This document shows positions 62,832 to 64,000 of a stretch of 64,000 bases of DNA, piece after piece (the first letter of the stretch is position 1; every line of letters starts with the position of its first letter). Location of the stretch: positions 248,001 to 312,000 of the forward strand of contig CAZQWE010000001.1 of assembly GCA_964597045.1 (NCBI GenBank). Reading direction: 5' to 3'. A model generated the notes under the pieces. That model worked only from the letters and a program-made list of their open reading frames with translations, searched no databases and had not been told where the DNA came from. A program made the position numbers and the translations under genes. This DNA comes from UBA9655 sp964597045 (GTDB taxonomy: Bacteria; Pseudomonadota; Alphaproteobacteria; UBA9655).

Positions 62832-64000
62832 CGTTCATCCCTCAATGCTTCTTTCAGTTCCTTATCAAAGCCAAAATATCTTGCTCTTGGAGCAAAATGA
62901 GGTGTCACTCCAGAGGCTTTAAATGTTCCTTGGATCTTTGTGAGCCCCCCACCTTCAACTGAGACATCCTCTTGATACTCAAATTTGAAGAGATCATGAG
63001 TCATGATAATATCACCCTCAATACCTGTGATTTCAGCAATTTCAGTAACACGTCTTATACCATCGCGCATTCTTTCTGTATGGACAATTAAGTCGACGGC
63101 TCCAACAATTTGAGCTCGAATCACACGAATGGGCATATTTAAACCTGACATCGACATCATATTTTCAAGTCGCGTTAACACCTCACGAGGGCGGTTTGCG
63201 TGAATTGTTGACATAGATCCATCGTGACCTGTGTTCATGGCTTGAAGCATGTCTATTGTTTCATCACCACGGACCTCACCAACGATAATACGATCTGGAC
63301 GCATACGGAGGGCGTTTCTCACCAAATCACGGATTGTGATCTCCCCTTCCCCTTCAATGTTGGGAGGTCGGCTTTCAAGGCGCACCACATGCGGTTGTTG
63401 CAGGCGAAGTTCAGCAGAGTCTTCGATGGTCACAATACGTTCAGTCGGATCAATAAGTTGAGAGAGAGCATTCAACAAAGTCGTTTTACCAGAACCCGTA
63501 CCTCCAGAAATTAAGAGGTTTAAGCGACTTCCTGCTGCAACTTTTAATAAAGTTGCCATAGCCATTGAAATGTTTTCGTTTTCGACCATTTTATCAAGGG
63601 TTATATTATACCTTGAGAATTTACGAATTGAGATAGCCGTTCCATCGAGTGCAAGGGGCGGCATAATAATGTTAACACGGCTTCCATCTGCAAGTCGTGC
63701 ATCCACCATGGGACTCGATTCATCAATACGTCGTCCAATTCGACTCGCTATACGTCTTGCAATTTGCTGAAGGTGGGCTTCATCATGGAATTTTATATTG
63801 ACCTTCTGGAGTTTTCCTTGCCGTTCAACGAAGACTTCGTTGGGTCCATTTACCAAAATATCTGTTACTGTATCATCATGAACGATTTCTTCCAGTGGTC
63901 CAAGACCAATCATGTCATCTACAAGAGTAGATGCAATTTGCTTTTGTTCCTTAGCATTAATTTGAACATTTTTTTCATTAGCAAAATCAAAGATAAATTG
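62828..64000 (-). CDS. cpaF: Pilus assembly ATPase CpaF/TadA (5' end outside window)
   Basis: A VirB11-type secretion ATPase that powers Flp pilus assembly. Walker A is ISGGTGSGKTTLLNAL, the Asp box VTIEDSAELRLQQPH, Walker B region RIIVGEVRGDE and the His box GHDGSMSTIHAN. An in-frame ATG occurs at 63913, but the frame remains open to the window edge and the extra residues (KEQKQIASTLVDD before MIGLGPLEEIVHD) match the CpaF N-domain, so the gene is partial here. Confidence 0.95.
   Translation of the reverse strand, partial: QFIFDFANEKNVQINAKEQKQIASTLVDDMIGLGPLEEIVHDDTVTDILVNGPNEVFVERQGKLQKVNIKFHDEAHLQQIARRIASRIGRRIDESSPMVDARLADGSRVNIIMPPLALDGTAISIRKFSRYNITLDKMVENENISMAMATLLKVAAGSRLNLLISGGTGSGKTTLLNALSQLIDPTERIVTIEDSAELRLQQPHVVRLESRPPNIEGEGEITIRDLVRNALRMRPDRIIVGEVRGDETIDMLQAMNTGHDGSMSTIHANRPREVLTRLENMMSMSGLNMPIRVIRAQIVGAVDLIVHTERMRDGIRRVTEIAEITGIEGDIIMTHDLFKFEYQEDVSVEGGGLTKIQGTFKASGVTPHFAPRARYFGFDKELKEALRDER

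Overview
The window reads as chromosome of an AT-rich alphaproteobacterium. Evidence is the fabD-fabG-acpP-fabF-mltG order, the lptF-lptG-lptD set, RuvX, SurA-RsmA, TolB-Pal, Coq7, and a CpaF/TadB/TadC pilus locus. The AT-rich composition, many convergent genes with overlapping tails, Sel1-repeat proteins, small secreted Cys- or His-rich proteins, and palindromic repeats resemble protist-associated groups such as Holosporales. That placement is inference; no rRNA is present to test it.

Layout. 1-5.3 kb: a frameshifted transposase, a Sel1-repeat secreted protein, a lipoprotein secretin, and an MFS transporter whose gene tail overlaps the secretin gene. 5.3-11.7 kb: fatty-acid synthesis genes split by an inserted DUF4143-type ATPase gene, then mltG, an SRPBCC protein, and a decayed second copy of the mltG 5' end. 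11.7-18.4 kb: TrkH, a lipoprotein, a DEAD-box-type helicase, an OPT transporter, RuvX and a small protein. 18.4-34.1 kb: LPS export genes lptF-lptG-lptD downstream of an 8.3-kb gene for a giant secreted calcium-binding (RTX-like) repeat protein, then surA-rsmA-DUF192 on the other strand. 34.1-38.5 kb: tRNA-Pro and tRNA-Arg, each followed flush by a related palindromic repeat, plus an EamA exporter, a zinc-finger protein, a cold-shock protein, an AmpG-like permease and a Cys-rich secreted protein. 38.5-41.8 kb: three valine-catabolism enzymes. 41.9-51.1 kb: a large second Sel1-like protein, TolB-Pal, an antiporter, a peroxiredoxin, Coq7-DsbB and a YqaA-type protein. 51.2-56.2 kb: two small lipoproteins, an EmrB/QacA-like exporter, a decayed gene, and a nucleotide-sugar dehydrogenase/aminotransferase pair. 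56.2-64 kb: a Tad pilus operon (cpaF, tadB, tadC, two TadE/F-like pseudopilins and two tandem TadG-like proteins), cut by the right edge.

Themes. Much of the content concerns the envelope and surface: LPS export, outer-membrane protein folding, Tol-Pal, Tad pilus, a giant adhesin-like protein, and Sel1 proteins. The standout is the 2777-residue RTX-like protein. It carries about 36 units of a 28-residue repeat with a higher-order pattern, sits behind a perfect consensus promoter, and lies where a conserved lpt-sur gene cluster has been broken. Two families of palindromic elements and several gene relics show past mobility and decay. No CRISPR array, rRNA or prophage was seen.
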